A stretch of DNA of 38,633 nt from Bacteroidia bacterium (GCA_020054095.1 JAGVMA010000034.1:1-38633); one strand, 5' to 3'; shown: positions 18,770 through 28,448, counted from the first letter of the stretch. The notes: generated by a model from the letters alone, not told the origin. A program made the numbers and translations.

Positions 18770-20627
18770 TGGTATTAAATTTATTTTTCCACCAGTACTG
18801 AAATACAATAAGTGCCCAAATTTTTGCAACTGCATCATCCGAGTTCGCAGAATTTAACTTTGCAAGCAACATTTTTATTTCGCTGTATTTAAACAAGTTT
18901 TGTTCTTGTATAAATTGCTCGCTCAAAAGTTCATCATATATCAAAGTCTTCAATTCGTTTCTGAACCATTTCAATAGCGGCACTTCAAATCCCTTTTTTG
19001 CTCTTGTGAAAATCTCAGCAGGCAATTCATTTTTAAAGGCATCGCGCAGTATTTTTTTTCCAATTTTTGCGTTCAATTTATAATCTGCTGGTAAGGCAGA
19101 TGCAAAGTCAACAACAGATTTATCGAGAAATGGAACGCGAATTTCAAGTGAATTAGCCATACTCATTCGGTCGGTTTTCACAAGCATATCATTCTCCAAT
19201 ACAAGTTTAACATCGGTAAGTAAAATCGAATTAAAGTCGGCATTTATGTTTTTAAGCAGTTCCGATTTTCTTTTCAGATACTCTTCATCCGTATTAAAAA
19301 AAACAATTTCATTGTTAAATCCGGCCCATTGCCAGTAACGCTCAGCGGGGGTTAAATCGAGCCCGGAAGTATATTTACTCAGCTGCCTTATTTTGTTACC
19401 AATTTTTGTGTTTCGCGATTTGGGCATTGTTTTCAAAATGTTTCTTGATGATTTCAGCAGCGAATTAGAAATAGAATTAGCTCTTATTTTCATTTCGGCT
19501 CTGTGCTTATTATAACCACCGAACAGCTCATCCGCACCATCGCCACTTAAAGCAACTTTTACTTTTTGTCTTGTTAATTTACTTAATATGTAAACAGCAA
19601 GTGCCGATGAATCTGCAAATGGCTCATCTATATAATCTAAAACAAAAAAAAGGTTTTCCAATAAATCATCGTTCGACAAGCTAAATACGGTGTGCTCCGA
19701 ATTTATTTTTTTAGCAACTAGGTTTGCGTATTTTGTTTCGTCAAAATACTTTTCGTTTTTAAAGCCGACCGAAAATGTATTTAAGTTTTTGTTGTTCTTC
19801 GCAGCTATTGCCGATACAATTGATGAATCGAGTCCGCCACTAAGAAAAGTGCCAAGCGGCACATCGGCTACCATTCTGTTTACTACTGATGTTGTTAACA
19901 GTTCTTTCAACTTTGTAGCTGCATCATTGTAATTAACACTTGCATTTATTTCTGATTTGATAGTGAAATATTCACTAAAATGAAAACCTTTTGTATTAAT
20001 TATGGCATAATTTGCTGCCAGAATTTTTTTTACATTATTATAAATCGTGTGAGGAGAAGGGATATAGTTCAGGTGAAGATATGTACTTAGCGATGCAGCA
20101 TCAATTTCCTTTTTTATACCGTATTTCAATATCGCCTTTAACTCCGAAGAAAAAATAAATTTATCGCTGTCGGTATAATAGTAAATCGGTTTAATTCCAA
20201 ATCTATCGCGGGCAATAAATAATTTATTTTCTGTTTTATCATATACGGCAAAAGCAAATTCACCATCAAGTTTTTCTATGCAGCTTTCGCCCCAGGCGAT
20301 ATAAGCATTTAGCAGCACTTCGGTATCGCTCGAAGTGGAAAATTTGAATGATTTATTTTCTAATTCAGTTTTTAAATTTTTATAGTTGAAAATCTCACCA
20401 TTAAATACAATGGTGTATCTATTTGTGCCATCAGTCATCGGCTGCCGTGCATTTGCCGATGTATCAATAATGCTCAATCGCCTATGACCAAGCGCCACGT
20501 TTTCAGAATAAAACAATCCTTCATCATCAGGTCCGCGCTTTTGCAAACTGTAAGTAGCAGCGCTCGTGTGGCTTAAATATTTCTTTCCTTCTTCGGTAAA
20601 AGAAAAAACGCCTACAATACCACACAT
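18762..20627 (-). CDS. asnB: Glutamine-hydrolysing asparagine synthase
   Basis: A 621-residue class-II glutamine amidotransferase fused to an AsnB synthetase domain. Met1-Cys2-Gly gives the N-terminal nucleophile (MCGIVGVFSF). The glutaminase domain has RRLSIID and NGEIFNY. The PP-loop is SGGLDSS near residues 264-270, and ALSGDGADELFGGY and the LEIRVPFLD segment mark the synthetase site. It makes Asn from Asp, Gln and ATP, or amidates a sugar or peptide substrate: AsnB homologues inside polysaccharide clusters are common and some may modify the glycan. The position between dihydroorotase-like and glycosyltransferase genes, with an 8-nt overlap into the latter, favours a cluster-linked role. 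Confidence 0.93.
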   Translation of the reverse strand: MCGIVGVFSFTEEGKKYLSHTSAATYSLQKRGPDDEGLFYSENVALGHRRLSIIDTSANARQPMTDGTNRYTIVFNGEIFNYKNLKTELENKSFKFSTSSDTEVLLNAYIAWGESCIEKLDGEFAFAVYDKTENKLFIARDRFGIKPIYYYTDSDKFIFSSELKAILKYGIKKEIDAASLSTYLHLNYIPSPHTIYNNVKKILAANYAIINTKGFHFSEYFTIKSEINASVNYNDAATKLKELLTTSVVNRMVADVPLGTFLSGGLDSSIVSAIAAKNNKNLNTFSVGFKNEKYFDETKYANLVAKKINSEHTVFSLSNDDLLENLFFVLDYIDEPFADSSALAVYILSKLTRQKVKVALSGDGADELFGGYNKHRAEMKIRANSISNSLLKSSRNILKTMPKSRNTKIGNKIRQLSKYTSGLDLTPAERYWQWAGFNNEIVFFNTDEEYLKRKSELLKNINADFNSILLTDVKLVLENDMLVKTDRMSMANSLEIRVPFLDKSVVDFASALPADYKLNAKIGKKILRDAFKNELPAEIFTRAKKGFEVPLLKWFRNELKTLIYDELLSEQFIQEQNLFKYSEIKMLLAKLNSANSDDAVAKIWALIVFQYWWKNKFNTNA

Positions 20628-20647
20628 AATGAATTAAAATTAATGGG

Positions 20648-21913
20648 TTAACAAACTAAAAATTTCCCGTTATGGTAAACTGCGAGCGCTTTACCTTTTA
20701 GCTTGCCGCCTAAGTATGGCGAATTTTTTGAGCGTGAGAAAATCTTTTTCTCTTCCAGCGTCCAATTTAAGTCGGGGTTAAAAAGAGTGATATTTGCTTT
20801 TTCTCCTTTTGCAATTTTAGGAATTTTAATTCCTAAAATTTTGCGCGGCTGGATGGTGATTTTTTCAATTAAATCTTGCAGTTTTAATTTTCCTTTGTTT
20901 GCATAAGCAAGAGCGAACAATGTTTCCAGTCCAATCATACCGTTTGCAGCATGGTCAAATTCCACTTGTTTGTTTTCGATGTCTTCCGGGCGGTGGTCGC
21001 TCGTTATAACATCTATTGTACCATCGGTTAAGCCACGCTGCAAAGCTGCCATGTCTGCTTTTTCGCGGAGGGGAGGGTTAAGTTTAAAGTTGGTGTCAAA
21101 ATCTGCTAATGCGCTGTCATCGTTATTCAAGTTGTAAGCATTTACACTTGCAGTAATTTTTATTTTTTTAGCTTTTGCAGCTCTTATTAATTCTACCGAT
21201 CGTTTTGTACTCACATTTGAGATATGAATTTTTCCTCCTGTATATTCTGCCAAGTAAATATTTCGGGCAACCATTAGTTCTTCGGCAAGTGCCGGTATTC
21301 CTTTAAGCCCAAGCGAAACACTTGTTTTACTTTCATTCATTTTACCATCAAGCGAAATGCTTTTTTCATCGCAGTGAGTGATGATAACTGAACCAAAGTT
21401 TTTGGTGTATTGCAATGCTCTCAGTAATAATCCGGCATCAGCCACTGCGCGTTTATCATCGCTAAAAGCAATGGCGCCACTCAAATGCATGTCGTAAAGT
21501 TCGGCCATGTCTTTACCATCTCTGTTTTTTGACACAGCACCAATAGGATAAACATCTACCAACTCGCGCTGTGTTTTATTAATTACATATTCAATTTCAG
21601 ATTTACTGTGTAGCGGTGGATTAGTGTTAGATGTAACTGCCACGCCAGTGAAGCCGGAGTGGGCAGCAGCTTTTGTTCCGTTCAGTAAATCTTCTTTGTG
21701 TTCGTAACCCGGATCGCAAAAATTAACTTGCATATCAAACCAACCAATTGACACATGCAGTCCTTTCGCTTCAAACACTCTCACGTCTTTTGCTGCCGCA
21801 ATTTTTGATTTTATTTCTGTAATGGTTCCGTTTTCAATAAGTATGTCAACCGTTTTGCCATTTAAGGCCGATCCCTTTTCAATCAATTTTGCCGACTTAA
21901 TTAAGAGTGTCAT
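20648..21913 (-). CDS. Dihydroorotase-like protein lacking metal ligands (pseudo-dihydroorotase)
   Basis: A 421-residue amidohydrolase-fold protein of the class I dihydroorotase family, the third enzyme of pyrimidine synthesis. The fold motifs are plain: DPGYEHKEDLLNGTKAAAHSG, AFSDDKRAVADAGLLLRALQY, ITHCDEK, NVSTKRSVELIRAAK, and DVITSDHRPED. Three of the expected zinc ligands are changed: the DxHxH motif reads D-M-Q-V-N (Gln62, Asn64), and the HVST histidine is Asn233. Asp153, His180 and Asp306 remain. This pattern fits non-catalytic homologues (PyrX/PyrC'-type) that serve as structural partners of aspartate transcarbamoylase, rather than an active enzyme. It starts 7 nt after the BatA-type gene ends. 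Confidence 0.85.
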   Translation of the reverse strand: MTLLIKSAKLIEKGSALNGKTVDILIENGTITEIKSKIAAAKDVRVFEAKGLHVSIGWFDMQVNFCDPGYEHKEDLLNGTKAAAHSGFTGVAVTSNTNPPLHSKSEIEYVINKTQRELVDVYPIGAVSKNRDGKDMAELYDMHLSGAIAFSDDKRAVADAGLLLRALQYTKNFGSVIITHCDEKSISLDGKMNESKTSVSLGLKGIPALAEELMVARNIYLAEYTGGKIHISNVSTKRSVELIRAAKAKKIKITASVNAYNLNNDDSALADFDTNFKLNPPLREKADMAALQRGLTDGTIDVITSDHRPEDIENKQVEFDHAANGMIGLETLFALAYANKGKLKLQDLIEKITIQPRKILGIKIPKIAKGEKANITLFNPDLNWTLEEKKIFSRSKNSPYLGGKLKGKALAVYHNGKFLVC

Positions 21914-21920
21914 ATTGCTT

Positions 21921-23981
21921 TTATTTTAAAAGTCTGATTAATGCTATTTCAACTGCCAAAAATAGTAATGCTAAAATTATACAATGTTTCCATAGTTTGG
22001 TGCCTTGGCTAAATTCTTTTATGGTATCCACCACCGATTTTTCGCCTGTTTTTATAACCGAAAAATTAGCCATTCCACTTTCGGTGATGCCAGAAACAAT
22101 GTTTTCAAAACTAAGCACAGCAAGGCTCGATTCCTTGTTACTGTAATTAAATGATACCGGTGCAATTAAACTATCATTAAAGTTTAGCGAGTAATTGCCC
22201 GAATTAGTGATTTGATTGCGGAAGTAAATGGTTGTGTTGTTTTCAAAGTTTTTATGTTCGGGGATAACATCAAAATTATTATTGCCCGAAAGGTGAAATA
22301 CTCTGTCGCCAGTAACATTTAAATTACTCAGCACTATGTTATCATCCACGCTAATGGTATTGTATAGTTTGCTTTCAGACAAACTGTTGAAAGCAATTTT
22401 ATAAAACGTGGGCACAAACAATGCGTGGCGAGCGAAGTTAGAATAGTTATCCGCAAGTGGGGCGCTCAATAAATAAACTGTTCCGTTTTTATATTTATAC
22501 GATGCTGCAAAAGAATTATTGTTTTGCGTTCGCATTAAATAATCTTCGGTAGTGTTTATGTTTTTAGAAAATCGGTACTGCTGAAGAACTACCGGCAAAT
22601 CAATAGTCGTACTCTTTTTCTCGAAAACACCTCTGTAAACCGCATGCTCAAAATTTATTTTATCAACTTTTGTATTCGCTGTATCGAGTGTTTCGTACTT
22701 AGGTAAATTTAATGTGCTACACAATGTGCCATAAGACTCAGAGTTTAAGTTAGCAGATGGAATAAGTAACAGGCTTCCTCCATTGTGCACAAATTTTTCA
22801 AACTGTTGATTTAGTCCGCTGGATATTTTTTCGAGTTGGTTTGCCACAATTAGTTTGTTAGCTGTGAATGATGAAAAGTCTATTTTGCCTTCCGACTGAA
22901 CTGTTAATTTAAAAACTGAATCGGAGAAAAGAGACTTAACCGGATTGTATTTGCTATCGGCAGTTACATCGGCACCTTCGACACATAACACGGGAATATA
23001 AGGCGCTACTGAAAATGAAAAGTAATACTTATCATCAAACGTAACCGGAAAATCTTCTAACTGAATAAGGCAATTATAATTTCCTGCATCTTTTATTGCA
23101 AACGAAAGCTCTATTGTTTTATCAGATTGCGCAGCAATTGAAAATGATGCAGGTGTTTTTTGTACACCATTAATAAAAAGTTTTATCGAACTGTTTTCCA
23201 CTTCCTTATCAGATGCATTTATGATTTTTACCATCAGTTTTTCATTTGCACCAGCTTGCCTCACGGGAGTTGCAAACCAGCAGCTATCAATGTAAATATT
23301 ATTGTTGCTTTGGCTCAAAAGCGGAATCAGTGTTACTGCAATAGATGTATCGTTTTTAATTTTACTTACATCTGTAACGCTCTGCTGAAAATCTGAGAGC
23401 ACAAAGAGTTTTTTCTTCACAGTATTAGATTTAGCCAGTAAATCAAAACTGCGCGAGCAAATATTAGACAGCATTTTTGAGGCAGTGCTAATTTTAATTT
23501 CATCAATTGAATTAAGCATCTCCTCTTTGCTAAGTAGTCGCTGATGCTTGCCTTCAAAATCATTAGTAAACAAATGGAATTTATCACTTACGGCAAATGC
23601 GTTCACAATTTCTTTTGCTCGTTTCTTTGCCTCGTCAAGCAGCGAGCCATTCTTGTTCACAGTTTCCATGCTGAACGAATTATCTATGAAAATGGAAACG
23701 ACATTATCGCCAAGTTTTACAGTACTCTTAGCCGATGGTATAACGGGTTGCGAAAATGCAAGTACTAAAAAAATGATTGCCGATATGCGACTCGCTAAAA
23801 TTAGAAGGTGTTTTAACTTTGCTCGCTTCTGAGTCTCTTCATTTATTGCTCGCAAAAATTTAACATTCGAGAAATAAATTTTTTTGTACCTCCGTAAATT
23901 AAATAAGTGAATAAAGATGGGAATGCTTACTGCCGAAAGTGCGAAAAGAAAAGCCGGAAATGCAAAATTCATCAGTTGCAA
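21921..23981 (-). CDS. BatA-domain / VWA-containing membrane protein
   Basis: A 686-residue inner-membrane protein. The N-terminal BatA (aerotolerance regulator N-terminal) domain has two hydrophobic helices around the family motif FIHLFNLRRYKKIYFSNVKFL, the second ending at VFSQP-like FLVLAFSQPVIPSA. A von Willebrand A domain follows with a MIDAS-like DNSFSME in VVSIFIDNSFSME. The middle is beta-rich and periplasmic. A last helix (ILALLFLAVEIALIRLL) closes the protein. Members are widespread in Bacteroidota; the biochemical role is not established. Translation may start at M1 or M4 (MNFAFPAFLFAL). It is the first gene of the minus-strand run and diverges from the EI24-like gene across only 43 nt. 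Confidence 0.87.
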   Translation of the reverse strand: MQLMNFAFPAFLFALSAVSIPIFIHLFNLRRYKKIYFSNVKFLRAINEETQKRAKLKHLLILASRISAIIFLVLAFSQPVIPSAKSTVKLGDNVVSIFIDNSFSMETVNKNGSLLDEAKKRAKEIVNAFAVSDKFHLFTNDFEGKHQRLLSKEEMLNSIDEIKISTASKMLSNICSRSFDLLAKSNTVKKKLFVLSDFQQSVTDVSKIKNDTSIAVTLIPLLSQSNNNIYIDSCWFATPVRQAGANEKLMVKIINASDKEVENSSIKLFINGVQKTPASFSIAAQSDKTIELSFAIKDAGNYNCLIQLEDFPVTFDDKYYFSFSVAPYIPVLCVEGADVTADSKYNPVKSLFSDSVFKLTVQSEGKIDFSSFTANKLIVANQLEKISSGLNQQFEKFVHNGGSLLLIPSANLNSESYGTLCSTLNLPKYETLDTANTKVDKINFEHAVYRGVFEKKSTTIDLPVVLQQYRFSKNINTTEDYLMRTQNNNSFAASYKYKNGTVYLLSAPLADNYSNFARHALFVPTFYKIAFNSLSESKLYNTISVDDNIVLSNLNVTGDRVFHLSGNNNFDVIPEHKNFENNTTIYFRNQITNSGNYSLNFNDSLIAPVSFNYSNKESSLAVLSFENIVSGITESGMANFSVIKTGEKSVVDTIKEFSQGTKLWKHCIILALLFLAVEIALIRLLK

Positions 23982-24024
23982 ATGTATTAAAAAGGCATGA
24001 ATAAAATTCCACTAATTTTACGCC

Positions 24025-24750
24025 ATGCTTAACGATTTAAAAGTAGGTATATTAAGTTACTATCGTTCGCTGGGTTTTATATTTCAGCATAACCTGTGGT
24101 GGTTTTTTATTTTTCCTGCTATATTTTCGGCATTAATGTATTTTGCAGGCGATGCCATATTGCAAGATTTACGCACAAGCAGTTTTGGCGATTTACCTCA
24201 AAAAGATTTTGAATACAATCTGCTGGTGATGGGTCTCAAAGCCATTTTTGTATTTGTGGCATTTAAGCTCAATAAAAATTTTGTGCTACTCATTCTTTCT
24301 CCCGTTTTAACTTGGTTATCGGCACACACCGAAAAAATAATAAGTAAGCAGACTTACCCATTTGATTTAAAAACCTATTATGCCAATATTATACGCGCAG
24401 TTAATATGGCAATACGCAATATTTTTATTCAGCTCCTATTTATTGCATTGTGGTTTTTAGTGGCGCTTATTTTTCCGGTAATAATGCCTTATACCGAATA
24501 CTTTGTTTATTTCGTTGGCTTTTACTTTTATGGCTTTTCGTTTATTGATTATGTAAATGAGCGAAAAAAAATGACGGTAGAAGAAAGCATTCTTTTTGTG
24601 CGAAAGCATTATATGCTTGCTTCGGTTATTGGTTTAATATTTACGCTCATTTTTTTAATTCCTTATGTGGGCGTAGTTTTTGCGCCCATTACAGCTACCG
24701 TTGCCGCTGCCAAAGCGGTGGAAATAGTACTTGCCAAACCGAACAATTAG
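24025..24750 (+). CDS. EI24/CysZ-like integral membrane protein
   Basis: A 241-residue protein with about four to five membrane segments (for example WWFFIFPAIFSALMYFAG and ASVIGLIFTLIFLIPYVGVV). The first segment is preceded by YYRSLGFIFQHNLWW. The FYFYGFSFIDYVNERKKMTVEES motif followed by the VFAPITATVAAAKAVE C-terminus is characteristic of the EI24/CysZ family, whose Proteobacterial CysZ moves sulfate. Whether this Bacteroidota member transports sulfate is not known. It shares a short divergent intergenic region with the BatA gene and is followed by ffh after 52 nt. Confidence 0.82.
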   Translation: MLNDLKVGILSYYRSLGFIFQHNLWWFFIFPAIFSALMYFAGDAILQDLRTSSFGDLPQKDFEYNLLVMGLKAIFVFVAFKLNKNFVLLILSPVLTWLSAHTEKIISKQTYPFDLKTYYANIIRAVNMAIRNIFIQLLFIALWFLVALIFPVIMPYTEYFVYFVGFYFYGFSFIDYVNERKKMTVEESILFVRKHYMLASVIGLIFTLIFLIPYVGVVFAPITATVAAAKAVEIVLAKPNN

Positions 24751-24802
24751 CATAAAATTCTTACATTCGCCATTCGTTTTAAAAACTCATTAAACGTTAA
24801 AA

Positions 24803-26134
24803 ATGTTTGAAAATTTAAGTGATAAAATTGAGCGCGCCTTTAAACTTTTAAAAGGCCAAGGTAAAATATCAGAAGTAAATATTTCTGAAACACTGAAGGA
24901 AATACGCAAAGCATTGCTTGATGCTGACGTAAACTATAAAGTAGCCAAAACTTTTACCGATACCGTAAAACAAAAAGCACTGGGGCAAAATGTATTAAAC
25001 AGCATTTCTCCGGGTCAGTTGCTAATAAAAATTACGCGCGATGAGCTGGCCGAGTTAATGGGCGGCAAAAACAAGGAACTCGAACTAATCAGTAACCCAA
25101 CTATTGTATTAATGAGTGGTTTGCAAGGTTCGGGTAAAACTACTTTTTCAGGAAAATTGGCCAATTATTTAAAAAACAAACGTGGTAAAAAGCCTTTGCT
25201 CGTTGCTTGCGATATTTACCGCCCTGCCGCTATTGACCAATTGCACGTGCTTGGCGAGCAAATAGGAGTAGAGGTTTTTTCTGACAGAGAAAACAAAGAT
25301 GCTGTTTCTATTTCGAAAAAAGCGATAGAGCAAGCCAAGCTTAATGGCAACACTGTAGTTATTATTGATACTGCCGGCCGCCTTGCGGTTGACGAGCAAA
25401 TGATGGCCGAGATAGCAGCCGTAAAAAATGCCATAAAGCCCGATGAGATTTTATTTGTGGTGGATGCCATGACTGGGCAAGATGCTGTAAATACTGCAAA
25501 AACATTTAATGACAGACTTGATTTTGGTGGCGTGGTGCTTACTAAGTTAGATGGCGATACGCGCGGTGGTGCTGCGCTTTCTATTCGCTCGGTGGTTAAT
25601 AAACCAATTAAGTTTATTGGTACGGGCGAAAAAATGGAAGCCATTGATGTGTTCCATCCTGATAGGATGGCCGACAGAATTTTGGGAATGGGTGATGTGG
25701 TTACGCTTGTAGAACGCGCCCAAGAACAATTTAACGAAGAGGAAGCTCGCAAACTCCAAAAGAAAATTGCCAAAAACCAATTTTCATTCGATGATTTTTT
25801 ATCTCAATTGCAGCAAATAAAAAAAATGGGGAACATGAAAGATTTAGTTTCAATGATACCAGGTGTGGGCAAGGCCATGAAAGATGTCGAGATAAACGAT
25901 GATGCATTTAAACACATCGAGGCAATTATCCATTCCATGACTCCGAAAGAAAGACAAAACCCTGATTTGATAAACGGCAGCCGCAAGCAACGCATTGCAT
26001 CTGGCAGCGGCAGAAACATTCAGGAAGTAAATAAACTGATGAAACAATTTGAAGATACACGTAAAATGATGCGCATGATGGGTAATAAAGACCAGATGAT
26101 GAAAATGATGCGCAACATGCCTCGCCAACGATAA
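24803..26134 (+). CDS. ffh: Signal recognition particle protein (Ffh)
   Basis: A 443-residue SRP54-type GTPase of normal length. The N domain covers about 1-90. The G domain has G1 [19 protein letters not shown] (about 108-126), [24 protein letters not shown], and [13 protein letters not shown]. The M domain has [12 protein letters not shown], the RNA-binding [11 protein letters not shown] and a Met-rich C-terminal tail ([19 protein letters not shown]). It binds 4.5S/SRP RNA and signal sequences and docks with FtsY for co-translational insertion. Its stop overlaps the folD start (TAATG), so the two are translationally coupled. Confidence 0.97.
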   Translation: MFENLSDKIERAFKLLKGQGKISEVNISETLKEIRKALLDADVNYKVAKTFTDTVKQKALGQNVLNSISPGQLLIKITRDELAELMGGKNKELELISNPTIVLMSGLQGSGKTTFSGKLANYLKNKRGKKPLLVACDIYRPAAIDQLHVLGEQIGVEVFSDRENKDAVSISKKAIEQAKLNGNTVVIIDTAGRLAVDEQMMAEIAAVKNAIKPDEILFVVDAMTGQDAVNTAKTFNDRLDFGGVVLTKLDGDTRGGAALSIRSVVNKPIKFIGTGEKMEAIDVFHPDRMADRILGMGDVVTLVERAQEQFNEEEARKLQKKIAKNQFSFDDFLSQLQQIKKMGNMKDLVSMIPGVGKAMKDVEINDDAFKHIEAIIHSMTPKERQNPDLINGSRKQRIASGSGRNIQEVNKLMKQFEDTRKMMRMMGNKDQMMKMMRNMPRQR

Positions 26135-27003
26135 TGATAAAATTAGACGGAATACACGTTAGCACAGAAATTAAAAAGCAAATTGCAACCGAAGTACTTG
26201 CGCTTAAAAACAATTGCAAGAAAATTCCGCACCTTGCCGCAGTGCTTGTGGGCGATGATGGTGCAAGCGAAACGTATGTGAATGCAAAAGTGAAAGATTG
26301 TGCCGAAGTGGGTTTTCAATCAACGCTTATCAGATTACCCTCCACTATTTCTGAAAACGAACTTATCACTGAAATAAACAAACTGAATAACAATGATGCC
26401 ATTGATGGTTTCATAGTTCAGTTGCCAATTCCGAAACATATTAATGAGCAAATAATTATTAAAACCATTGCACCCAATAAAGATGTAGATGGATTTCATC
26501 CGCAAAGCGTTGGTAAGATGGCGCTTAATCTGCACACATTTATTCCGGCAACTCCGCTTGGTGTTTTAAAACTTATTGAACATTATAAAATAGAAACCGC
26601 AGGCAAGCACTGTGTGGTGATAGGCCGCAGTCATATTGTGGGGTCGCCAATGAGTATTTTAATGGGGCGCAATGCGTATCCGGGTAATTGCACGGTTACA
26701 CTCACACATAGCAAAACAAAAAACCTGAAAGAAATTTGCCTCACAGCAGATATTATTATTGCTGCACTTGGCAAACCCGAATTTTTAACTGCCGATTACG
26801 TGAAGCAAGGCGCTGTGGTAATAGATGTTGGCATTACGCGCGTAAAAAGCGACCTTACAAAATCGGGATACAAATTACTTGGCGATGTAAAATACGATGA
26901 AGTGTCCGCTAAGTGCTCTTACATCACACCCGTTCCGGGTGGAGTAGGACCCATGACTCGCGCTGCACTTTTACTCAACACTCTTTTTGCCGTTAAAAAA
27001 TAA
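26134..27003 (+). CDS. folD: Methylenetetrahydrofolate dehydrogenase / cyclohydrolase
   Basis: A 289-residue bifunctional folate enzyme interconverting 5,10-methylene-THF, 5,10-methenyl-THF and 10-formyl-THF with NADP. The signature [14 protein letters not shown] carries the active-site Tyr and Lys. [13 protein letters not shown], the [12 protein letters not shown] loop, the Rossmann motif [17 protein letters not shown], and the terminal [16 protein letters not shown] are all present. The ATG overlaps the last base of the ffh stop. Downstream, queE begins after only 6 nt, giving an ffh-folD-queE operon. Confidence 0.97.
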   Translation: MIKLDGIHVSTEIKKQIATEVLALKNNCKKIPHLAAVLVGDDGASETYVNAKVKDCAEVGFQSTLIRLPSTISENELITEINKLNNNDAIDGFIVQLPIPKHINEQIIIKTIAPNKDVDGFHPQSVGKMALNLHTFIPATPLGVLKLIEHYKIETAGKHCVVIGRSHIVGSPMSILMGRNAYPGNCTVTLTHSKTKNLKEICLTADIIIAALGKPEFLTADYVKQGAVVIDVGITRVKSDLTKSGYKLLGDVKYDEVSAKCSYITPVPGGVGPMTRAALLLNTLFAVKK

Positions 27004-27009
27004 AACGCT

Positions 27010-27636
27010 GTGAGCAACCAAGCTTTACTTCAATCCGGAAAAATGCTTCCCATCATGGAAGAATTTTATACCATACAAGGTGAAGGATTTCATACCGGCA
27101 AAGCCGCTTACTTTATTAGAATAGGCGGTTGCGATGTGGGTTGCCATTGGTGCGATGTAAAAGAAAGCTGGAACCCCGATTTACACCCGTTAAAAAATGT
27201 GAAAGAGGTAGTTGCCAATGCAATTACTTTTCCGGCTAAAGCTGCGGTAATTACAGGCGGTGAGCCCACTATTTACAACCTCAGTTATTTGGCCGATGAG
27301 TTAAAAGCGAATAAAATAAAAACTTATTTAGAAACATCGGGTGCTTACCCGCTAAACGGAAATTTCGATTGGGTTTGCCTTTCGCCAAAGAAAACTGCAC
27401 CACCCGTTACCGAAATTTATACGCTTGCCCATGAACTTAAAATAATAGTTCACAATAAAGATGATTTTAAATGGGCAGAAACACATGCTGCAAAAGTAAA
27501 TGCAAACTGCCACCTTTTTTTACAACCCGAATGGAGCAGGCGAGAGGAGATGACACCGCTCATAACCGATTATGTAATGCAAAACCCTAAATGGATGATT
27601 TCGTTACAAACGCATAAATATTTAGGGATTCCTTAG
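27010..27636 (+). CDS. queE: 7-carboxy-7-deazaguanine synthase
   Basis: A 208-residue radical-SAM enzyme that converts carboxy-tetrahydropterin to 7-carboxy-7-deazaguanine in queuosine synthesis. The N-terminal MEEFYTIQGEGFHTG motif and the cluster-binding CDVGCHWCDVKESW (a C-x3-C-x2-C spacing typical of this family) are clear, as are ITGGEPTIYN and FLQPEWSRRE. It is short, as is usual for the Bacteroidota form. The start is GTG at 27010; an in-frame ATG at residue 12 (MLPIMEEFY) is a possible alternative. It is the last gene of the ffh operon; 233 nt of AT-rich sequence without a credible gene separate it from tRNA-Arg. Confidence 0.94.
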   Translation: MSNQALLQSGKMLPIMEEFYTIQGEGFHTGKAAYFIRIGGCDVGCHWCDVKESWNPDLHPLKNVKEVVANAITFPAKAAVITGGEPTIYNLSYLADELKANKIKTYLETSGAYPLNGNFDWVCLSPKKTAPPVTEIYTLAHELKIIVHNKDDFKWAETHAAKVNANCHLFLQPEWSRREEMTPLITDYVMQNPKWMISLQTHKYLGIP

Positions 27637-27837
27637 CACTTTTTGGGAAATAAATTAATGCCTTTTTTTCTTTTATGTTAGCATTTAACTATGGTAAACA
27701 CTTCTTACAATAATTTTTATCTCATTTTTCGCCTCGATGGTGAGCAAAAGAATTGGGTAAATCTTTTTTTAATTTTTCTGAATACAAGTACAATCATGTG
27801 TTTATAGGCAGTAGGTAAGCAGTGTAAAAAGAAATAT

Positions 27838-27845
27838 TATATTTG
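27838..27845 (+). promoter_or_regulatory. -7 box of the tRNA-Arg gene
   Basis: TATATTTG matches TAnnTTTG exactly and lies 24 nt before the tRNA. No TTTG is present at the ideal -33 distance, so only the -7 element is supported. Confidence 0.4.
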
Positions 27846-27869
27846 CGCTCCTAAAAAAACTTTGTTGAT

Positions 27870-27943
27870 GGTCCCGTAGCTCAGCTGGATAGAGCAACTG
27901 CCTTCTAAGCAGTAGGTCGGGGGTTCGAATCTTCCCGGGATCA
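27870..27943 (+). tRNA. tRNA-Arg (anticodon UCU)
   Basis: A 74-nt cloverleaf. Acceptor GGTCCCG pairs with CGGGATC at 27936-27942, with one G-U pair and discriminator A. The D arm has AGCTCAGCTGGATAGAGC. The anticodon stem ACTGC/GCAGT encloses the loop CTTCTAA with anticodon TCT. The T loop is TTCGAAT. CCA is not encoded. Confidence 0.97.
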
Positions 27944-27967
27944 CTAAATAAGTTTTTAACAGCTTTA

Positions 27968-27999
27968 CCCCACTTTAAAGCCCTTTAGAGTGGGGTTTT
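27968..27999 (+). terminator. Intrinsic terminator of tRNA-Arg
   Basis: CCCCACTTTAAAG (27968-27980) and CTTTAGAGTGGGG (27983-27995) form a 13-bp stem with one wobble pair, followed by TTTT. It lies 24 nt after the tRNA. Confidence 0.9.
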
Positions 28000-28246
28000 C
28001 CATTTATAGAGTTTTATTTCAATTCATCTTTTTTCTATAATTGTTTCACTTTTTTTAACCACTAAAAAAATGTGAAACATTTTTTAGGTAAACCAATAGT
28101 TAAACAATTAAAAAAACGATTGTACCAAATGAGAGATACGCATGCTCCTAAAAACGAAAAAGCCCCTCTAACGTTGGTTAGAAAGGCTTTTCGCGTTCTT
28201 TGTGTGTCCATAACGAAAGAGGCGGACTGCCTCAACTCATTACATT
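28000..28246. other. Intergenic flank left of the integrated element
   Basis: I see no credible gene here. It holds an A/T hairpin at 28062-28087 (CTAAAAAAATG with CATTTTTTAG), the terminator at 28158-28191, and a 5-bp hairpin at 28219-28233 (GAGGC/GCCTC). Before the element inserted, this was the sequence directly downstream of tRNA-Lys on the minus strand. Confidence 0.6.
28158..28191 (-). terminator. Probable ancestral terminator of tRNA-Lys
   Basis: AAAAGCC/GGCTTTT plus TCTAAC/GTTAGA form a two-part stem with a small internal loop. On the minus strand it ends in GGCTTTTTCG. It is now separated from tRNA-Lys by the whole element, so it no longer serves that gene. Confidence 0.6.
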
Positions 28247-28263
28247 GTGATCCCGCTGGGATT
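28247..28263. repeat. attL core repeat
   Basis: The 17-mer GTGATCCCGCTGGGATT is identical to 34430-34446. Here it is not part of a tRNA; it is the displaced copy left by site-specific integration. Confidence 0.85.
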
Positions 28264-28372
28264 ATTTTTTCCGCCCCGCAATATCTCGATTTTCACCCGA
28301 ATATCCCTATTTAGCAATGAAGTATAGAAACATTCGGATTAATTCAGTACATCAAAAAACATCAAAATGTTG

Positions 28373-28399
28373 AAAATGTTTACCCCATTGTTTACCCCG
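28373..28399 (+). promoter_or_regulatory. Candidate integrase arm sites (left end)
   Basis: Two near-tandem copies of TGTTTACCCC(G) lie between attL and the integrase gene: AAAATGTTTACCCC at 28373-28386 and TTGTTTACCCCG at 28388-28399. A third copy is at the right end of the element (34360-34374). Short repeats at both ends, internal to the core sites, are what lambda-like integrase arm-binding sites look like. Confidence 0.55.
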
Positions 28400-28448
28400 T
28401 TTTCGCCATTTTCACTACCTTGCATTACTTTAATTTTTATCAATAGAT

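Noticed and set aside
18770-18838. Upstream ATG for the glycosyltransferase
   Set aside because: It would extend the overlap with asnB to 77 nt and add residues not seen before the first beta strand of GT4 enzymes.
27870-27943. tRNA-Arg as the integration target
   Set aside because: Its 3' end is not repeated downstream and has its own intact terminator; the repeated 17-mer belongs to tRNA-Lys.
28072-28314. 80-codon frame next to attL
   Set aside because: It starts with GTG and runs through a terminator, a hairpin and the att core, so it cannot predate the integration.
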